Positions 58,311-64,000 of a DNA stretch of 64,000 nucleotides are shown here, one piece after another (the stretch's first letter is position 1; every line of letters begins with the position of its first letter). The position numbers and the translations under genes were made by a program. The notes beneath the pieces were generated by a model. It saw nothing but the letters and a program-made list of their open reading frames with translations, was not told the DNA's origin and ran no database searches. This DNA comes from Monomorium pharaonis (lineage: Eukaryota > Arthropoda > Insecta > Hymenoptera > Formicidae), in contig NC_050475.1 in the NCBI RefSeq assembly GCF_013373865.1, positions 12,559,821 through 12,623,820 of the forward strand. The letters run 5' to 3'.

Positions 58311-58860
58311 GAGGATGCTAAAGCCGTGTGTTTTACCGACATTCTGTATTTATCACTTAATTTCGAATTGAATTTACAGAATTGATAATCCTTTTACACT
58401 TTTAAAGTACGTACACAAATGAACCCGGGGACGATTAGATAAAGACCAAAAATGCAAAAAATTTTTTAAAGTTTATTTGTTCATAAAAATATTTGCTTCA
58501 AAATACAAGTTATGTAGCTTATACGTACAAATAAATGGTGTTCCCGGGTTCGGAATAGATTGAGGAATAAGATTATAATCGTCAAATTACGATTACAAGC
58601 CGTACAAAAAAGATATTTTAAAAATAGAAGCGCTTAAATGAATAAAATTTTTGATCACATAAATATGTTTTTTTACGGCTTGTAAACGTAATTTGACAAA
58701 TATAGTCTTATTCCTTCTATTCCAAACTGCGAGACACCATTTATTTGTAAGTATAAGCTATATAACTTGTATTTTAAAGCAAATTTTTTCATGAACAAGG
58801 ATAAATAATGACTCTGCATTATCGACCTCAATCAAGTTTGATGGGCAGTTTAGCATCCTC
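58311..58860. mobile_element. TTAA-flanked foldback MITE, 550 bp, copy 2
   Basis: Same ends, length and, as far as read, identical sequence to 33884-34433, in the same orientation, with TTAA on both sides in an unrelated location. Confidence 0.95.
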
Positions 58861-58984
58861 TTAATGATGTGACATGCGCGAGGTTAATGGCGAGCAAGTT
58901 TTTATTTAGTTTCTGTACGCATATTACATTGAGGAAGATTATAGTATAACGTACTATCCGTTATACAATAAGATAAGTATATTA

Positions 58985-60057
58985 CCCAGTGAACACATTT
59001 TATAGCGGCAATATAACATGGAATAACATGGACGTTACATGTAATTTAACATTGTTATTCTTGTGATATGTAGGTGCTATATGACATGGAAATAACCTGT
59101 TACGTAATATTTGTTATACGCAAGTGATCTAGCTGTTATACATCGTTTTGGCGTTACAGTTATTCAACAAAAATTGTATAATCGTAACATAACACGTTCG
59201 TATCAATGTTATTACGGAACGATGCGTCGTAGTTGACTCAGAAATCAGACATTATAACATCCTGAATAACAGATCTATTTAATAATAAAAAAAATTATTA
59301 TAAAGATAATGTTTTCAAAAATAACGGTTGGTCTACAATTACTGCGCACAAAAAATGCACAAAATCTAAATTCATCATGTGCTGAACAAAAACAGAATAA
59401 TAAATGTATACTATTCAATTTTTCTTAGAATTATGATCTATATAGTTAACCATCTAATTAATCATTTGAACGCTTCAAAGATTAGTGCTAAATAGATCGC
59501 AATTTCCATCAAATTATTAAGGTTATGGAAAAATATGAATTTAACAATGAAATTAATAAGTAAATAAATTAATGCTATTTATTTTTAATATGTTTTGCAA
59601 AATTTAATTGCTTTTATAAAAAATAATATAGTCGCGTCAGTTTACATATAGGTACATGTAAACAATAACAAGTACCCATATCGATGAGTCAAATTGGCGT
59701 AGCAGGTAGAGTACAAGGTTCGTCATCCTAAGGTCCCGGGTTCAAACCTAGCCTAGCAGCAACAAGAATAAAATAAAAAATTACATAATTTAAATTTAAT
59801 TAATTAATAAAAATTTATCCTAAATGTAGTATGTGCTGTTGATAAAAATAATTTAAAAAAAATGAAATTTTTATTTTATTTTATTTTTCTTTGTAACTGT
59901 TGTGCAACGGTTAGATAACATGTAATTATAACATGTTATATTGCTGAGTCGGAAATTGTAACTTACATGTAAGTTACGTGTAATTTCAGAGTAACGTAAC
60001 CTGTTATATTCGGTTACATTGCTGTTACACTGCTGCTATATTACTGTGTTCACTGGG
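58985..60057. mobile_element. CCC...GGG-type element, 1073 bp (stock 'c'), tRNA-bearing
   Basis: Ends CCCAGTGAACACATTTTATA and ATTACTGTGTTCACTGGG, TA on both sides. Subterminal words are TAACATGT, GTTACATGTAA and TTACGTAA variants. The centre contains a tRNA-like sequence. Confidence 0.9.
59688..59762 (+). other. tRNA-derived sequence (A box and B box) in element 'c'
   Basis: TGGCGTAGCAGG (59695-59706) fits the polymerase III A box and GGTTCAAACC (59739-59748) the B box, 44 bp centre to centre as in tRNA genes. I could not draw a complete acceptor stem and there is no clear anticodon stem, so this is a tRNA-derived promoter-like block and not a functional tRNA gene. Confidence 0.75.
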
Positions 60058-60505
60058 TATATAAAATTTTTATTTTTTTTAATGAAAATAATTATTTTGA
60101 GATAAGTCAATATACTTTGTGCCATGTTTTATTTTTAGTTATATATTAAAAGAAAGAGGAAGAAACACTGTATTTGAAGGTAAAGGAGAATAGAAGAAGA
60201 ACAGATAAAAGAAAGAAAGAGTCGGTAAGGAGAGAGAGAGAAAAAAAATTTTAATAGTTAGGAAAAATTAAGAAGGAAAAGTAAGAAGAATAAAATAAAG
60301 TCACATATATACACATATAAATAAATTATAATTAATGTATGTTAAAAAGAGTGTTATTCTCAAATTGAAAGAAAAGGAGAGAAAGAGAGAGAGAGAGAAA
60401 AAGAAAGAAAAGAATATCATTGTAATAATATTTACATATATGTATGTATGTATGTATGTATATAAATTTAAGTATGTATGTGTGTACATATATATATACA
60501 TATAC
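60058..60505. other. AT- and purine-rich sequence with microsatellites
   Basis: (GA)n around 60225-60245 and 60375-60410, and (TATG)n around 60437-60465. 60143-60200 resembles 33775-33830. No gene. Confidence 0.6.
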
Positions 60506-60509
60506 ATAT

Positions 60510-60860
60510 ATACAGGGTGTAATGTAATCGGAAGCCATCCCGTAATGGAAAGATAGACGGGATTGAGATGAACATAAAAGTCCAATATTGTCTTGGGTTA
60601 GGTCTATCAATAATCGAGATATAAATTTTTCAAATTGTACGAATGAGAGCGCGCCGTGTGAAGAGCCGAGACGCTCGAGCTGTAGCGCGGCCCACTGTGT
60701 CGAGCATTGGCTGCCGGCGGCGGGAGAAGCGGTGCCGCTGCCTGTGCTTCGCCGTCCTCGCGTCTCACCGCACCGCGCCAACACTCGTGGCGATGGCAGC
60801 TATGCACATTCGCGATTACTTGACAAATTAAGAGTTAGCAAAGATATGACAAATTAAATC
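60510..60860 (+). repeat. Interspersed repeat beginning ACAGGGTG, GC-rich end
   Basis: ACAGGGTGTAATGTAATCGG, then GATTGAGATGAACATAAAAG and AATTGTACGAATGAGAGCGC, the latter parts also seen in diverged form at 55895-55995. 60640-60800 is very GC-rich and open in several frames, but no domain is visible. It is probably a truncated terminal part of a transposon. Confidence 0.5.
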
Positions 60861-60954
60861 CGTAATAAACTGCTGTGATTAGAAAATCGAAAAAGCGAAA
60901 GCGATAGATACTTATGGAATCTACAAATAATCTAATTTCTATCGTAATTGTAAA

Positions 60955-61965
60955 TAAGTAAATTAATAAAAGTTTTTCGTACATTCACGAAAGATTCTTT
61001 CTTTTTCTTAAATATCTTATTTACAGTATCATACAATTCTAACTTTGTTTCTTATCGAATTGTGTCGTACTGTTAAATCCTTGATGAAAACATTAATAAA
61101 AAATTACCATAAATTCACGATGGATTCTTAAAGTGATAATTTTCTTTTATAAGTGTATTATAATATTTGCCGCATCAAATTCTCTCATCGTTTCTTATTG
61201 TTTTTTTTCCATAGAATGTTAAATTAACGAAGGTTTATCACGATTAATATGTACGATTGATTCTTCATACATTCTCATTTCGTAAATATAATATTTAATT
61301 AGAAAATTATAAAATGCGCGGTATATCCATATAATATGTTACACTCATTGTTCATAACACGATAGAAAAATATCTCTTGATGTAACGATTTCCAAATAGA
61401 TTATGCCTTCTACGATAATTATGCTTAGAGATGTTCAATATCAAATATTATTAATATAACGAAGAGTTTTTCTTTCATAACGATAAGGAACTCGGAATTT
61501 CTTTTATCTTTAATTACATTATTACGACAGATTTTTACTGATTGATTCAGATTAGATATCAAGAAAAATACAAAAATCTAATTGATTTCTCTTTCGTAAT
61601 CCATTACTTGTCTGAATAAAAAAAAAAAAAAAAGAATTTCAAGAAGTGATATCATTGTCTATCGTTCTCTCGTTTTCTGTTAGGAAAGTATATTTTCTCG
61701 TTGGAATATGACAAAATATCTACGGAGACATCGTGTTTAATAGTTCTGTTGGAATATTTCGTAAACTTAAGTCCTCTATTGTATAATTACGAAAGAAAAC
61801 GCTTTGTTGTTAACCATACTGGTGACATTAACATCTCCAAGTATAATTATGATCGTATCGTATAATTTATCACGAAATCGTTAGATCAGGCATGATACAA
61901 GATATTTAAGAAAAAGAAAGAATCTTTCGTGAATGTACGAAAAACTTTTATTAATTTTATATATA
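60955..61965. mobile_element. Element with about 60-bp inverted ends
   Basis: AATAAAAGTTTTTCGTACAT with TCACGAAAGATTCTTTC at 60966 is repeated in inverse form to 61957. The interior (about 900 bp) is AT-rich without a gene. Diverged internal repeats (AATTCACGATGGATTCTT) occur near 61110. Confidence 0.65.
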
Positions 61966-61989
61966 TATATATATGTATGTATGTATTAT

Positions 61990-62208
61990 ATTTGTCACTT
62001 TTTTGTAATATTAAGAAACAGTCAAATATGAAAGCAAACTTTTTTTGTTTCTAAAGGATTTCAGAAATATTTGCAGTTTTATAAAAACATGAAGCAAATA
62101 CATTTCTGAAATATTTAGGATGAAAAGTTATAATTAAAATGTTAATGAAATATTTCTATACTATTTCCGATCGTTAAAATATTTCACCAATGTTACATAC
62201 CGTGTGGG
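61990..62208. mobile_element. CCC...GGG-type element, right end only (stock 'h')
   Basis: Matches 56400-56638 and ends TGTTACATACCGTGTGGG. The left end is missing. Confidence 0.7.
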
Positions 62209-62229
62209 TTACTACTTTTGTTATATATA

Positions 62230-62560
62230 TGCATTTATGCTTTATACCGTGTAATACGTTGAGTATTATGTAATTAAGATTAATCCGTTTTTGTGTTCTA
62301 ATATAAAAATATACGCAAGAGAGACAGTTATTGTGACGCGACTAAAGAAATAACGCAACTTCTAGCGCGACGCCTATAGCACGAGATTATTATCTCGTTT
62401 TGCCAATAATTGAAAATAATGGAACCCATATATTATTTTACTTAAATAGATTTGGCTTTTAATGCTCTTTAATTTTTGTCCTTACAAAATTTTCAAAATT
62501 TTGAAAAAAGGGATGAGGGTGGGGTAAATTAAAAAGTTTGAAATTTTTGGAAAATCTAAT
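62230..62560 (-). repeat. Dispersed inverted repeat, partner of 56945-57260
   Basis: See the partner; both copies lack a gene and contain GCCTATAGCACGAGAT-type sequence. Confidence 0.75.
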
Positions 62561-63300
62561 GAAGGTGATTTGTTGGATCCAAAAGTAAGAGCCAATCATT
62601 TTCATGTTACTTAGCCGCTCAATGAGCGGTTGCGCTACTAAATGCATCAAATGCTGTCAGTGAATTTTGGAACACGTTGCATGACCCAAGAGAACTAGGA
62701 CCTAGTTTCATAGCACTTTTTAAAAACAATATTCATTTTTAATGTTGTTTTGAAATAGGTTAAAAGTATTTATTTGATACTTTATTCATATTTTTTTTAT
62801 TCGATATTTTTATATCGAAAAAAATGTCGAATATTCGATAATATCGAATTTCGATGAACATCTCTACCTTTAGCTCTCCGCGTTTGTAAATTTATATTAT
62901 AAAATCACCGTTTTCATTGTTTAATCGCAATCTATGTAAAAGTCGTTTTCGTTTATTTATTGTCGAGATCTGTTACCTGTGCCATATCACAAACAAGGTT
63001 ACTGTAACTCATTATTACAATAAATTATCAGATCTTTAAATATTAAAAAGAAATGAGTTATTTCGCCTGCTCTTCCTCACTTCTTCTTCTGACCCCGGCT
63101 AACTGCATATTCGCGTTCAAAATTCAGGTTGTTTTTAAATTACACATTTTTCTATTTTTTTGCAGTATAATTTTTGTGATCGCGCGCAAATTGAAGACAA
63201 ATCTAACGATGTGTAAGTGTAAGACTCTGCACTCGCGCACTCTCTTAAACAATTACGAATTGTTTATTAAGAGAAACCAATCTCCGTTCTTGTTGTGCGC

Positions 63301-63302
<2 letters not shown>
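62561..63302. other. Unassigned sequence
   Basis: No gene recognised. The frame starting at 63053 begins with a hydrophobic stretch but runs into the (CA)n tract; I do not regard it as a gene. Confidence 0.4.
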
Positions 63303-63352
<50 letters not shown>

Positions 63353-63990
63353 ATGCAAAATCTGACCGGCAACCTTCACGTGGTGCACACTGGATAACGC
63401 TATTGCCAATGGTAAATATCATTTTCCAAAAAAATGTAAGGTTGACTTTGTAACTTGGTCAAAAGACTGTAGAAAAATTGTTGAAAAAGCATTGTAAACA
63501 ATTACAGCAACTCCAAGAATGAAAAACACATGGAATAAAAATGTTTCATTCTATGAACGTTAGTTTTTATTACTGAGGAGTAATCGTCTATAAAATTTTG
63601 CTTTAGCGATGTGATTGCTTTTCACAACATTGAATTAGATAAAAACCGTAAAATATGTCATGTTTTCGAAAAGTAAATCTATGAAAAAATCAATAATAAT
63701 ATTCGAAAATTCAAGCTTTCAGCTTTCCATCGTTTCTTTGCAAAGCGCTGTACGTAGATTTGTTCACGAGTAATAAGCGATGAAAATCAAAATGACCTTT
63801 TTTTTAAATCTCAATAACTCAATCAAAAAAATCGCACAGCAATAAACAACTACTTAAAATAAAGGAAAAAGATCCCGCCATAAGATGCAAATGACAGAAA
63901 TTCTCTATATTTTTCAAGATGCAGTGCAGCAAAGTCGTAATTAAAATTTTTATTTTAACGAGTCAAGTAGTTTAATATTATGCCATGTAG
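63303..63990 (-). repeat. Dispersed repeat, inverted partner of 45570-46320
   Basis: Starts with a (CA)n tract and GACCGGCAACC, then follows the inverse of the partner to the window end. Confidence 0.75.
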
Positions 63991-64000
63991 GTAAAAAAAA

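Noticed and set aside
59688..59762. A functional tRNA gene
   Set aside because: A and B boxes are present but acceptor and anticodon stems cannot be drawn, and it lies inside a transposon.

Overview
The window is eukaryotic nuclear DNA. It is AT-rich, full of (CA)n/(GT)n tracts, and consists almost wholly of transposable elements inserted into one another. The mix is typical of insects: R1/jockey-like non-LTR retrotransposons, Penelope-like elements with a GIY-YIG domain, and P, Merlin, hAT, Harbinger and Tc1/mariner DNA transposons. I infer an insect, probably hymenopteran and possibly an ant, from a transposon-rich region. No intact host gene was recognised. The only candidate is an anonymous two-exon reading frame at 9274-9705 (minus).

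Layout. 0.4-5 kb: an ORF1-only non-LTR element (minus), an LTR fragment, a decayed ORF2 end with RNase H, and a 42-bp tandem array. 5.5-7.6 kb: a dead Merlin element with long inverted ends. 11-14 kb: a large palindrome split by two insertions. 14-19.4 kb: a nearly complete non-LTR retrotransposon with a 10-bp target duplication, carrying a solo LTR in its ORF2 and itself sitting in a P-like element. 19.4-26.2 kb: the P-like element in three pieces, separated by a palindromic element and by a stack of Penelope, hAT, foldback and LTR sequences. 26.2-29.2 kb: a Penelope 3' end whose non-coding repeat is split by a 2.3-kb foldback element, which holds another foldback element. 29.3-33.5 kb: a palindrome containing two LTR-type insertions. 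33.8-38.5 kb: a second Penelope element plus an inverted partial copy. 41-48 kb: a hAT element, several CCC...GGG-ended elements, mariner/Tc1 remnants. 49-55 kb: a Harbinger element with convergent transposase and Myb/SANT-like genes, broken by at least six insertions. 55-64 kb: more CCC...GGG elements, an exact second copy of a TTAA element, and dispersed inverted repeats.

Two systems stand out. (1) At least 13 elements share 5'-CC(C/T)...GGG-3' ends and make 2-bp target duplications. Many of them, the larger ones especially, are built from degenerate copies of a word specific to that element. Three carry a 5S-rRNA-derived block and one a tRNA-like block, so polymerase III promoter sequences sit inside DNA transposons. 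(2) A set of foldback elements, four with 8-bp target duplications, share a central module (GTCGCAAACCCATGT plus a CA/GC tract). In most of the group the inverted arms are arrays of 15-16-bp words with a common G(G/C)(A/C)CAC-G core but element-specific flanks.

Several insertions are confirmed by empty sites in related copies inside the window. All boundaries were read by eye and can be off by a few bases. Fragments described as decayed are broken by stops or frameshifts and should not be treated as expressed genes.
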